From Halalkalibacter oceani (GTDB taxonomy: Bacteria; Bacillota; Bacilli; Bacillales; Bacillaceae_D), in the NCBI RefSeq assembly GCF_040544555.1, contig NZ_JBEPKD010000006.1, positions 62,001 to 126,000 on the forward strand: 64,000 nucleotides of DNA, in the 5' to 3' direction. The stretch's first letter is position 1, and each line of letters opens with the position of its first letter. The notes under the pieces were generated by a model. That model saw nothing but the letters and a program-made list of their open reading frames with translations, ran no database searches and was not told the origin of the DNA. This document shows, one piece after another, positions 8,385-16,474 of this stretch. A program made the position numbers and the translations under genes.

Positions 8385-9173
8385 ATGACTGAAAGAAAGC
8401 CAAAGCTCGAAATTCAAAATCTGTCCGTAAGGTATCATTCCAAGGAACGAAGCACGCTTGCATTAACAGAGGTCGATTTAACAATTGAGGATGGTCAGTT
8501 TGTCGCGGTGGTTGGTCCTAGTGGCTGTGGGAAATCGACGCTTTTAAAAGTTGTATCAGGTTTGATTAAGCCGGCGGAAGGGAGGGCATTGCTTGATGGC
8601 GAGGTAATCGAAGGAATTCCGAACGAGGTTGGCATGGTGTTTCAAAACGATGCGCTCCTTCCGTGGAAGAGCGTGCTCGACAATGTCAGGCTGCCGTCTG
8701 TTGTGAAAAATAAATCACGCGAGGAGCAGGAAGAGATTGCGAGAAAGTACATTAACATGGTTGGATTAACAGGGTTTGAAGAGTTCTATCCGAAGCAATT
8801 GTCCGGGGGGATGAAAAAGCGTGTCGCGCTTGCCCGCGCTTTTGCTTATGATCCATCACTTTATTTGATGGATGAACCATTTGGTCCGCTTGATGCGCAA
8901 ACGAGGGTGATCATCGGCGAAGAGTTTTTAAGAATGTGGGAGCAGGTTGGCAAAAGTGTATTGTTTATTACTCACGACATTGAAGAAGCGATTGCGCTGT
9001 CGGATAAAGTTGTTGTGATGTCAAATCGGCCGGGAAGGATAAGCGCTGAATTTGAGGTTGATATTGAACGGCCCCGACCATTTTATGAAACGCGCTTTGA
9101 TCCTCGTTTTCAGAGGTTGCAAAAAGAGATTTGGGAAGCGTTAGCTGATTCAAAAAAGGAAGTAGGTGTATAA
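8385..9173 (+). CDS. ABC transporter ATPase, NitT/TauT (SsuB/TauB) type
   Basis: Cytoplasmic ATP-hydrolysing subunit of an importer for small organic anions. A 262-aa single nucleotide-binding domain with Walker A GPSGCGKST (44-52), Q-loop (GMVFQNDALLPWK), signature LSGGMKKR, Walker B LYLMDEP and the switch histidine in FITHDIEEA. AAAGGAG precedes the ATG. The stop overlaps the start of the permease gene, and the solute-binding lipoprotein follows, giving a complete importer. The adjoining decarboxylase and hydroxylase genes suggest an aromatic or heteroaromatic carboxylate as substrate, which is inference from context. Confidence 0.93.
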   Translation: MTERKPKLEIQNLSVRYHSKERSTLALTEVDLTIEDGQFVAVVGPSGCGKSTLLKVVSGLIKPAEGRALLDGEVIEGIPNEVGMVFQNDALLPWKSVLDNVRLPSVVKNKSREEQEEIARKYINMVGLTGFEEFYPKQLSGGMKKRVALARAFAYDPSLYLMDEPFGPLDAQTRVIIGEEFLRMWEQVGKSVLFITHDIEEAIALSDKVVVMSNRPGRISAEFEVDIERPRPFYETRFDPRFQRLQKEIWEALADSKKEVGV

Positions 9174-10005
9174 CATGCTGAGCACGGAAGAAAGCAAAGT
9201 GAAAATCAGTACGGCCGCAAAGCGTGCGAGTGTTTCGGCGAACAAGCTTCAAGTTAATCGTGAATCGCTGCTTGTCTGGGGCGGAAGAGTAGCTGTCGGG
9301 CTGATCGTTCTGCTTATTTGGGAATTGACGTCGGGAACATTATTTAATGATTTTTGGATTAGTAAGCCGTCCGCGATCATTGAGCGGATCGTCACGTTGT
9401 CAATTTCTGGTGATTTGTGGTTTCATGTCGGTTTTACGTTGCAGCAGGCGTTGATCGGTTTAATTATCGGGATGGTTTTAGGGACGCTTCTTGGAATTGC
9501 GCTTGCTTCAAGCAACTGGATGGATAAATTGTTATATCCATACATGATGGCGCTGTATAGCTTGCCGCGTGTCGCGTTAGCCCCTTTATTCGTTGTCTGG
9601 TTTGGCATCGGGATGTCATCGAAAATCATCATGGTCATTGCAATGGTGATCTTCGTCGCCTTTTACAACGCTTATGAAGGAGTGAAAAACATTGATAAAG
9701 ACCTGCTCGATATGATGAAAACCCATAAAGCGAAAAAGCGTGAAGTGTTCACATGGGTCATTTTGCCGTCGATTACGGTCTGGCTGTTAACAAGCTTACG
9801 GTTAAATATCGGCATGGCGCTCATCGGCGCGGTGATTGCCGAATTAATCGGCTCCAACCGCGGGCTTGGTTACTATATTACTTACTCTTCGGGTCTGCTT
9901 GATATTACAGGGGTGTTTACAGGGCTTGTCTTGATTATGATTCTTGCTGTGATCTTGGAGCAGCTCATTGTTCAATCTGAAAAAAGATTGTTGAAGTATC
10001 GATAA
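9166..10005 (+). CDS. ABC transporter permease, NitT/TauT (SsuC/TauC) type
   Basis: Inner-membrane permease with about six membrane segments and the EAA-type cytoplasmic loop (AYEGVKNIDKDLLDMMKTHK then a hydrophobic stretch ending in LPS), typical of BPD_transp_1 permeases. GTG 9166 overlaps the end of the ATPase gene by 8 bp; ATG 9175 with AGGTG in front is an equally possible start, so translation is coupled to the ATPase. The N-terminal 30 residues are polar and cytoplasmic. Partner genes are the upstream ATPase and the downstream lipoprotein. Confidence 0.92.
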   Translation: MYNMLSTEESKVKISTAAKRASVSANKLQVNRESLLVWGGRVAVGLIVLLIWELTSGTLFNDFWISKPSAIIERIVTLSISGDLWFHVGFTLQQALIGLIIGMVLGTLLGIALASSNWMDKLLYPYMMALYSLPRVALAPLFVVWFGIGMSSKIIMVIAMVIFVAFYNAYEGVKNIDKDLLDMMKTHKAKKREVFTWVILPSITVWLLTSLRLNIGMALIGAVIAELIGSNRGLGYYITYSSGLLDITGVFTGLVLIMILAVILEQLIVQSEKRLLKYR

Positions 10006-10027
10006 TATGAAGCTGGAGGGAAAATCG

Positions 10028-11068
10028 ATGAAAGTAAAAAGCTCTGTGTTGCTCATAACGATTGGCTTCCTAGTAATGCTAGCAGCGTGCAGTGGCGGAA
10101 ATGAAGCGGGACAAAGCGCTCCTGAGCCAAATGATCAGCCTGCGGAACAGCAAGGGGCAGCGGAAGAAAATGACGAAGCCGCAACGGAACCGCTTGGAAC
10201 GATGAAGGTTGGTCTCGTATGTGGGGGGATGACGCCGCTTTTAGCGCAAATCGGGATCAACGACGGGTCGTTTGCGGCAGAAGGGCTGGAAGTGGAAGAG
10301 ATATGTTTTAGCTCCGGTGCTGATGCGGTCCAAGCTTTAGTCGGCGGCAGTATTGATGCCAACTTAGGCTCCTATGAACATGTGCTGCGATTTGCCGATA
10401 ATGAACTCGATGTCAAAACCTATGGTCAGCTTTACAACGGTGCCAGTTATTCTCTAGTTGTAAAAGAGGATGCCCCGTTTCAGGACATTAGTGAACTGGC
10501 GGGCGAAACGATAGCGGTCACAAGAGCCGGCAGTCTTTCTGATACGGCGCTGCGAAAAGGCTTTGAAGGCACAGATATTGATCCTGACCGCGACGTCGAA
10601 ATTATCGGCAGCGGCAGCGGGGCAACGATGCTCGCAGCGATTGAAAATAATCAGGTTGCCGGCGGAATGGTGTCAGAGCCTACGGTTTCACAAATGGTGG
10701 CGACAGGCGATTACCGTGTTTTATATGATCCTGATTTTGATTATGCGGGAATCGTCGTGATGTCGATGGCTGACTGGGTCGATGAGCACAGTCGGGAGAT
10801 GGAGACATTTTTGAAAGTGATGCTCGACATTTACGAGCGTTCCGTAGAGGACCCGGCCTCAGTCGTCGAGGTCATGCAAGGAAACTTTCCTGAAGTGCCG
10901 CCGGATGTGCTGCAAATGGCGATTGAAGCCCAGCTTTCAAAAGTGCCTGATGGGTTGAGAGTTACCGAGGCTGGGGCGGAAAATGTCGTTGAAACGGCGA
11001 TCGAGCTTGGCGTTATTGAACAGCCTGTCTCGTATGAAGAAGCGGTTGATTTATCATATTTGCCATAG
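10028..11068 (+). CDS. ABC transporter substrate-binding lipoprotein (NMT1/SsuA-like)
   Basis: Extracellular solute receptor anchored by lipid. The ATG at 10028 follows GGAGGG at good spacing; an upstream ATG at 10007 is less well placed. The signal peptide ends in a lipobox LAAC (Cys21), followed by a low-complexity E/Q/P-rich linker (about 22-60). The periplasmic-binding-protein type II fold follows, with VGLVCGGMTPLLAQIGINDG, the family's substrate-facing first strand, and typical hinge segments. 346 residues, a normal length. It is the third gene of the importer. The ligand cannot be read from the sequence; context suggests a carboxylated ring compound. Confidence 0.9.
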   Translation: MKVKSSVLLITIGFLVMLAACSGGNEAGQSAPEPNDQPAEQQGAAEENDEAATEPLGTMKVGLVCGGMTPLLAQIGINDGSFAAEGLEVEEICFSSGADAVQALVGGSIDANLGSYEHVLRFADNELDVKTYGQLYNGASYSLVVKEDAPFQDISELAGETIAVTRAGSLSDTALRKGFEGTDIDPDRDVEIIGSGSGATMLAAIENNQVAGGMVSEPTVSQMVATGDYRVLYDPDFDYAGIVVMSMADWVDEHSREMETFLKVMLDIYERSVEDPASVVEVMQGNFPEVPPDVLQMAIEAQLSKVPDGLRVTEAGAENVVETAIELGVIEQPVSYEEAVDLSYLP

Positions 11069-11077
11069 GAGGCCAGC

Positions 11078-12502
11078 ATGGGAAAAGACTTAAGAAGTTA
11101 TTTGAAGCAGCTTAATGAAGCATACCCGGACAGTGTGAAGGTGGTGGAGCAGGAGGTGAATCCCCGTTTTGATATTACGGGGCATGCCGCTGCTCTCGCC
11201 GCAAAAGGAGAGTATCCGGGATTGATTTTTCATAATGTGAAGGGAGCCTCGCTTGCCTGCATGTCAAACTTGCTTACGACCTATGAGCGGATCGCGCTGT
11301 TTCTCGATTGTGACGTGCAGGACATTCCGCGGGTATTCGGCGAGAAAATCTTGAATTCCATTCCTCCGACAGCTGTTGAACCAGAGGAGGCGCCTGTGAA
11401 AGAAGTGATTCTCACTGGCGAAGAAGCGGACTTAAATCGATTGCCGATCCCCATTCACAATGAGCAGGACGGCGGACCGTACTTATCAGCGGGTGTGATG
11501 GTGATTAGAGATCCAGAAAGCGAGAAAATCAACGCCGGTATTTATCGTCATCATATTTACGGGAAGGACGAAATGGGCGTCTGGTTTTTAGGCGCTCATC
11601 ATGGAGGGCTTATTTACAATAAATACAAAAAGGCGGGCAAGCCGGCGCCTGTTGCGATTGTTTTAGGACACCATCCGGGCTTTTTAATGGGGGCGGTGTC
11701 AAGAATCGAAGGAATCGGCGGCGAGTATGAAGCCGCGGGAGCGTTGATCGGTGAATCGCTTCGTTTAGTAAAAGCGGAAACCTCTGATTTAATGGTCCCG
11801 GCAGACGCCGAAATTATTATCGAAGGGGAGATCCTTCCTGACAAAGAAGCGCCGGAGGGTCCGTTCGGGGAGTGGCCGGGGCATTATTTAGGCGGCGGCT
11901 CCGTTCCTGTCATTCGGGTGACAGGCATCACGCACCGCAAGCATGCGATTTTCCAGGATATTGTCGCCTCGAGCCGTGAGCACTTAGTTGTCGGAGCTGT
12001 GCCGCGGTCAGGCAGTATTTATCGTGCAGTCAAATCAGTTGTTCCGAGCTTGAAAACCGTCAATGTTCCTCATTACGCAAGAATGCACTGCTATCTTTCC
12101 CTCAACAAGGAACGGGATGCCGATGTGAAAAAAGCCGCTTTTACGGCGTTAAATACAGAACAGGAAAATTTGCGTCATATCGTCGTCGTGGATGAGGATA
12201 TTAACGTCTTTAATGGAGAGGAGGTCGCCTGGGCGATTGGAACGAGGTTTGACGCTGAACGGGATTTATTGACGATTCCAAAATGGAACGGCCCGGGCGG
12301 ATTGCTGCCGACAAACTGGGATTATCATCAGGATGGCAGCCATACAGCGAGAATGTCTAGCGCGGTGATCGTTGATGCGACAAAGCCGGCTCCGCCTGTT
12401 CCGTATCCGGCGCGGGCCGTTGTGCCAAAAGAACATGTGAAACAAATTCAGACGAACAAGCTGCGTTCATTCAACGACGAGGAAAAAAGCAGATGGTTCT
12501 AA
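11078..12502 (+). CDS. UbiD family decarboxylase
   Basis: A 474-residue member of the UbiD/Fdc family, which uses prenylated FMN to (de)carboxylate aromatic, heteroaromatic and alpha,beta-unsaturated acids. Visible family motifs are GHHPGFLMGAVSR, the prFMN/active-site region with the double-Glu segment EGPFGEWPGHYLGG, and the C-terminal AIGTRFDAERD segment. TAGGAGG precedes the ATG, 9 bp after the lipoprotein stop. No ubiX (prenyltransferase for the cofactor) is in the window, so the cofactor must be supplied from elsewhere. Substrate unknown. The neighbouring molybdenum hydroxylase argues for an aromatic or N/O-heteroaromatic acid, for which UbiD enzymes are known (for example furandicarboxylate and pyrrole-2-carboxylate decarboxylases). 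Confidence 0.92.
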   Translation: MGKDLRSYLKQLNEAYPDSVKVVEQEVNPRFDITGHAAALAAKGEYPGLIFHNVKGASLACMSNLLTTYERIALFLDCDVQDIPRVFGEKILNSIPPTAVEPEEAPVKEVILTGEEADLNRLPIPIHNEQDGGPYLSAGVMVIRDPESEKINAGIYRHHIYGKDEMGVWFLGAHHGGLIYNKYKKAGKPAPVAIVLGHHPGFLMGAVSRIEGIGGEYEAAGALIGESLRLVKAETSDLMVPADAEIIIEGEILPDKEAPEGPFGEWPGHYLGGGSVPVIRVTGITHRKHAIFQDIVASSREHLVVGAVPRSGSIYRAVKSVVPSLKTVNVPHYARMHCYLSLNKERDADVKKAAFTALNTEQENLRHIVVVDEDINVFNGEEVAWAIGTRFDAERDLLTIPKWNGPGGLLPTNWDYHQDGSHTARMSSAVIVDATKPAPPVPYPARAVVPKEHVKQIQTNKLRSFNDEEKSRWF

Positions 12503-12801
12503 GAGCAGTGCGGCGCAAGATAAGCCAGCCTTAAGCTGGGCGAAGCTTAAAGATCGCGCCTCGGAGCAGGGGAGAAAAGGGCAGTTCAAGAGGAACTGGA
12601 TTCCGTTATGCCTCTATTTTGATGCCCATTTCCATGACAAGAGGAACGAGATTTCGTTCGCAGGCAAAATTCGTGGAGGCAGTCCCTTGTAGCTCGCAAT
12701 AGCGGAATAGGGTTCCTAATTGTCTGTGGAGAAGGCGCTGGAAGCGGAATGAGGCTTTCTTTTTCATGGCGAAGAAAAAAATAAGCAGGAGGCAGGGGCG
12801 T
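12503..12801. other. Intergenic gap inside the catabolic run, mostly repeat
   Basis: This 299-bp gap separates the importer/UbiD genes from the downstream enzymes. It contains a short stem-loop region (GGCGC...GCGCC enclosing CCAGC-loop-GCTGG, about 12512-12561) and then repeat family 2 copy A. No gene is apparent. A promoter for the following genes may lie near its end but is not obvious. Confidence 0.55.
12592..12716 (+). repeat. Intergenic repeat family 2, copy A
   Basis: A 125-bp element beginning GGAACTGGATTCCGTTAT and ending AATAGCGGAATAGGGTTCC, so its ends are imperfect inverted repeats of a GGAAC...TTCCG unit. An internal GAGGAACGAGATTTCG unit repeats the theme. It aligns end to end, in the same orientation, with 58783-58908. 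Confidence 0.75.
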
Positions 12802-13596
12802 ATGAATGTCGTTGATTTGAATTGTGATATGGGTGAAAGCTTTGGCGCGTACAAAATCGGAGCCGATGAAGAGCTGCTTCAGTATGCGACCTCAGTGAAT
12901 ATCGCTTGCGGGTTTCATGCCGGTGACCCGGCAACGATTAGAAAGACAGTCGGCTTCGCTTTAGAACGTGGAGCTGGAATAGGGGCACACCCCGGATTAC
13001 AAGATTTAATCGGCTTCGGCCGAAGAAATATCGATATTTCGCCGCAGGAAGCGTATGACCTGGTTGTGTACCAAATTGGTGCTCTCTCGGCATTCGTCAA
13101 AGCGGAAGGCGGAAATGTTCAGCATGTGAAAGCCCACGGGGTGCTTTATAATATGGCCGCGATAAATAGTGCGTTATCGGAAGCGATTGCTGAAGCAGTG
13201 TATAAGGTCGACCCTGAGCTGATTTTGTTCGGACTCGCCAACGGAGAGCTGCTGAAGGCGGGGCGGCGGATCGGACTGCGGACAGCGAGCGAAGTTTTCG
13301 CCGATAGAACGTATCAGCAGGATGGGACATTAACGTCAAGGCGGCTTGCCGATGCGATGATTGAGGATGAAGAAGAGGCGGTCCGGCAAGTAATTCGGAT
13401 GATTAAGGAGAAGAAAGTCCTGTCCCGGCAAGGGGTGGATGTCGGGATTGAAGCGGAAACGATCTGTATTCATGGAGATGGTCCGAATGCCCTCCATTTT
13501 GCCAAAAAGATAAGAAATGAATTGGAACAGGCCAACGTTGAAGTGAAGGCCATCGCTCAGATGAAAAAAGAGAGGGGAGAGGCGACAAATGTCTAA
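12802..13596 (+). CDS. pxpA: LamB/YcsF family protein (5-oxoprolinase subunit A-like)
   Basis: 264 residues from ATG 12802, which follows GGAGGCAGGGG. Family hallmarks are the N-terminal DLNCDMGESFGAYKIG, then SVNIACGFHAGDP, GAHPGLQDLIGFGRR and QHVKAHGVLYN. In bacilli PxpA works with PxpB and PxpC to hydrolyse 5-oxoproline (a lactam) with ATP. Here no pxpB or pxpC is nearby. The gene overlaps the flavoprotein gene by 8 bp, so it is tied to this catabolic operon rather than to oxoproline salvage. A role in opening a lactam ring made by the hydroxylase/reductase steps is an attractive inference, not a demonstrated activity. Confidence 0.9.
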   Translation: MNVVDLNCDMGESFGAYKIGADEELLQYATSVNIACGFHAGDPATIRKTVGFALERGAGIGAHPGLQDLIGFGRRNIDISPQEAYDLVVYQIGALSAFVKAEGGNVQHVKAHGVLYNMAAINSALSEAIAEAVYKVDPELILFGLANGELLKAGRRIGLRTASEVFADRTYQQDGTLTSRRLADAMIEDEEEAVRQVIRMIKEKKVLSRQGVDVGIEAETICIHGDGPNALHFAKKIRNELEQANVEVKAIAQMKKERGEATNV

Positions 13597-15304
13597 AGCG
13601 GTTGAAAACTTGCAAACGGATGTGCTAGTGATCGGAGCAGGAGCAGCCGGAATGATGGCGGCACGCGCCGCCGCGGATAAGGGCGCGAATGTCGTTATTG
13701 CGGACAAAAGCTTGATTGGCCGTGGCGGGGCGACGATTATTGCCCAGATGACGGTCGCGGTCGCGCTCGGGGAAGCGGACGATGACAGCACAGATCTGCA
13801 CTTTGAAGACACGATGGCCGGCAGCCGCGGATTAGCCGATCCGGAAATTGTCCGGGCGATTGTCGAACGCGGACCGGAAGTGATCAATGAAGTCGAAACA
13901 TATGGCGTCAAATGGGCCAAAATCGAAGACGGCAAGCGGTCTCAGGTCGTTTCGCCGGGCCATTCACGGAAGCGCTGCGTCTATGTCGATATTCTAAAGA
14001 CGGGTGAATCAACGGCCAATGGCTTAAAGCGTTCGATCTGGCGTGATGAGAAGGTGACGCGTTTAAAAAACGTTATGATTACCCGCCTTGTCAAGCACGA
14101 AGGACAAATTGCCGGAGCGCTTGGTTTTTCAATGGAAACGATGCAGCCAATCAGCATTTCAGCTTCGCAGACGATTTTGGCGACAGGCGGACTGACCGAG
14201 GTGTTTGAACGCAATAGCGCCTCCTCCAATATGACGGGTGACGGTCATATTTTAGCGGCGGAGGCAGGCTGTGAGCTCCGCGATATGGAAATGGTGCAGT
14301 TTTTCCCGATTGCCCATCTGTATCCGCCGCTTGTCGGGATTGATCCGATTATGTGGGACCCGTTCCGCTATAAGCTTGGCGGGCGGTTATTAAATGGCAA
14401 TGAAGAAGAGTTCATGGAACGATATGCTGGAGAAGTCGCCGGTAAATATACCGCAACGAGAGATTTAACGAGCTATGCGATTTTTAAGGAAGTCGAAGCG
14501 GGACGAGGCTCCAAGCATGGCGGGGCGTATCTCGATTTCCGCATGGTGCCGGAGGAAAAGCTGAAAGAAGGCTTCGGCCCGGTGATCGATATTTTAAAAT
14601 CACAGGGAGTCGATTTGACGAAGGATTTAGTCGAGGTCGCGCCGATGGCCCATTTTATGCTCGGCGGTGTACGGGTTGACACTTCCATGAAGACGACTGT
14701 CGAGGGGCTGTATGCGTGTGGAGAGCTTATTTACGGCATGCACGGGGCCAACCGGTTATCAGGCAACGCGATAACGGAAGCGCTCGTGACGGGAAAAATC
14801 GCCGGAGAGCAGGCGGCCGATCGGCTTGTGGCCCGGGCTGATGATATCGTAGCTGAGGAGCTTGAACGGGAATGGGAGAGGCTGCAGCAGTTTTGGCATC
14901 CGCGCGAGGTGGAGCAGGACGAAAAGTCAATGCTGGCGTTAAGGCGCGATATACAAAGAACGTTATGGAAAGGCTCAGGGCCGCTGCGGCTTGAGGAAGA
15001 GCTGGTGCAGGCGCTGAAGGAGATCAAAGCGATTCGGACGGAAATTGAAAGGACAGCGCTGCAGCCCCAGGAAGACTATGCACTTTCTCTCGTTGAAAAA
15101 ATCGAAGCCTACCATATGACATTGTTAGGTGAAGCGATTATTACAGGGGCGATTGAGAGGAAGGAGTCGCGAGGAGCCCATGTGCGGCTCGATTATCCGG
15201 AACAGCTTGACGAGGCTTACAGCAGCCGCTTTTTCCTAGAGGAAGAGAAGGAATGGAAGCTGGACAGACTCGTGCTGGAAGCAAAAGTAGGAAAGGGGTC
15301 ATAA
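13589..15304 (+). CDS. FAD-dependent oxidoreductase, fumarate reductase/AprA-like
   Basis: 571 residues of the succinate dehydrogenase/fumarate reductase flavoprotein superfamily. The N-terminal Rossmann motif VIGAGAAGMMAARAA (Gly16, 18, 21) binds FAD. The family segment HGANRLSGNAITEALVTG and the helical C-terminal domain (from about residue 435) are present. A typical capping domain surrounds GGAYLDFR. There are no heme-binding or membrane partners as in true fumarate reductase. Instead a 103-residue [2Fe-2S] protein is encoded 2 bp after its stop. The pair probably forms a soluble reductase or dehydrogenase taking or giving electrons through that protein. Start ATG 13589 has AGAGGGGAGAGG upstream and overlaps pxpA. 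Confidence 0.88.
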   Translation: MSKAVENLQTDVLVIGAGAAGMMAARAAADKGANVVIADKSLIGRGGATIIAQMTVAVALGEADDDSTDLHFEDTMAGSRGLADPEIVRAIVERGPEVINEVETYGVKWAKIEDGKRSQVVSPGHSRKRCVYVDILKTGESTANGLKRSIWRDEKVTRLKNVMITRLVKHEGQIAGALGFSMETMQPISISASQTILATGGLTEVFERNSASSNMTGDGHILAAEAGCELRDMEMVQFFPIAHLYPPLVGIDPIMWDPFRYKLGGRLLNGNEEEFMERYAGEVAGKYTATRDLTSYAIFKEVEAGRGSKHGGAYLDFRMVPEEKLKEGFGPVIDILKSQGVDLTKDLVEVAPMAHFMLGGVRVDTSMKTTVEGLYACGELIYGMHGANRLSGNAITEALVTGKIAGEQAADRLVARADDIVAEELEREWERLQQFWHPREVEQDEKSMLALRRDIQRTLWKGSGPLRLEEELVQALKEIKAIRTEIERTALQPQEDYALSLVEKIEAYHMTLLGEAIITGAIERKESRGAHVRLDYPEQLDEAYSSRFFLEEEKEWKLDRLVLEAKVGKGS

Positions 15305-15306
15305 CG

Positions 15307-15618
15307 ATGGCAGAATTCAGCTTACAAATTGTCCGTGGTCAGCAAGGAAGCGAAAGGGCAGTTGAAAAACATACTGTTCCATTCGTCGAAGGAATGAGCT
15401 TGCTTGATGCGATTTTTTGGATCAGGGAACATAAAGATCCGTCGATCGCCGTTCGCTATTCCTGCCGCTCGGCAAACGCGTGCAAGGAATGCATGGCCGT
15501 CGTCAATGAGAAGCCCGGCTATTTATGCAGCTTGCGCGCAGAAGAGAATGCCGAGTTTAGCATTGAGCCTTTAGCAGCAAGGCCATGGCTGAAAGATTTG
15601 GTTACGTCGATTGAATAG
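15307..15618 (+). CDS. Small [2Fe-2S] protein (SdhB/FrdB N-terminal-domain-like)
   Basis: 103 residues from ATG 15307, preceded by GAAAGGGG. The four cysteines C53, C59, C62 and C74 in a C-X5-C-X2-C-X11-C pattern match the plant-type ferredoxin domain at the N-terminus of succinate dehydrogenase iron-sulfur subunits (usually C-X4-C-X2-C-X11-C). The C-terminal 4Fe-4S/3Fe-4S domain of those subunits is absent. It is therefore a stand-alone [2Fe-2S] electron carrier, most likely the partner of the flavoprotein encoded immediately upstream, with which it is translationally close (2-bp gap). Confidence 0.85.
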   Translation: MAEFSLQIVRGQQGSERAVEKHTVPFVEGMSLLDAIFWIREHKDPSIAVRYSCRSANACKECMAVVNEKPGYLCSLRAEENAEFSIEPLAARPWLKDLVTSIE

Positions 15619-15631
15619 AGGTGAAGCGTAA

Positions 15632-16456
15632 ATGAGTTGGCACAGCCCCTCTACCTTAGAAGAAGCTTTGAATCTGCTTGAGGAGGAGCAAGCGCAAATT
15701 GTTTGCGGGGGAACGGATTTATTTGTCAATTTTCAAGCGAAACAGGAGCTGCGAAATCGGTCATGGCTCAATATTCAACATCTGCCAGAGCTACGGCAGA
15801 TCAGGCGAGTGGAAGGCGGGATTGAAATCGGAGCGGCGGTGACAGCTTCCGAGATATGGCAAAGTACGCTGCTGGAAGAATTGCCCGCCCTTCAGGAGGC
15901 GAGCCGTGTCATCGGCGGCTGGCAAATCCAAAACCGGGCATCGATCGGCGGCAATCTCGCGAATGCGTCCCCGGCCGCTGATCTGATTATCCCTTTAGTC
16001 GCCTATGAAGCGACCGTGACGCTGAAAAGCAAAGAGCGGACGCGCATCGTTCCACTTGTTGATTTTGTAACGGCACCTAAGAAAACAACCCTTGAAAAGA
16101 ATGAAATGATTACAGCTATTTTCATACCTGATAAAGTGAGCGGTCTTCCGCAAACATTTTTACGGCACGATCAGCGCGGTGGAACAGATATTTCGCTCGT
16201 TTCCGTTGCGGTCGTGCTGGAAGAAAGCAGCCGGCGGATGAACTGGCTCAATGTCGCTGTCGGTGCCGCGAATGGGAAGCCGGTATTCGCGGCGTTTCAT
16301 GATGTCGAAAGCAATGAAACCGCCATCGCGCGGCTGGCAGAGCTTGTTGCCGCTCAATGTCAGCCGATCACCGATGTCAGGGCGAGCGCGGCGTATCGTC
16401 AGGCGATGGTCAGCGTTTTTATTAAGAAGGCTTTGACGAAGCTTGCCTTCACATGA
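15632..16456 (+). CDS. Molybdenum hydroxylase FAD subunit (CoxM/XdhB-like)
   Basis: 274-aa medium subunit of a xanthine-dehydrogenase-family enzyme. The FAD-binding motif appears as CGGTDLFVNF near residue 30, with the second motif IGGNLANASPAADLI near residue 105, and the C-terminal CO-dehydrogenase flavoprotein domain follows. It passes electrons from the [2Fe-2S] subunit to an acceptor. The small and large subunits are encoded downstream at 17461 and 17933, but a dihydroxyphthalate-decarboxylase-like gene is inserted between, an unusual order. AGAGGTGAAG precedes the ATG. Confidence 0.92.
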   Translation: MSWHSPSTLEEALNLLEEEQAQIVCGGTDLFVNFQAKQELRNRSWLNIQHLPELRQIRRVEGGIEIGAAVTASEIWQSTLLEELPALQEASRVIGGWQIQNRASIGGNLANASPAADLIIPLVAYEATVTLKSKERTRIVPLVDFVTAPKKTTLEKNEMITAIFIPDKVSGLPQTFLRHDQRGGTDISLVSVAVVLEESSRRMNWLNVAVGAANGKPVFAAFHDVESNETAIARLAELVAAQCQPITDVRASAAYRQAMVSVFIKKALTKLAFT

Positions 16457-16474
16457 AAGGAGAGAACGCTAACC

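Noticed and set aside
13336..13935. 199-codon open frame on the minus strand
   Set aside because: Antisense to pxpA and the flavoprotein gene; the Ser/Ala/Pro-rich translation is typical of an antisense shadow.
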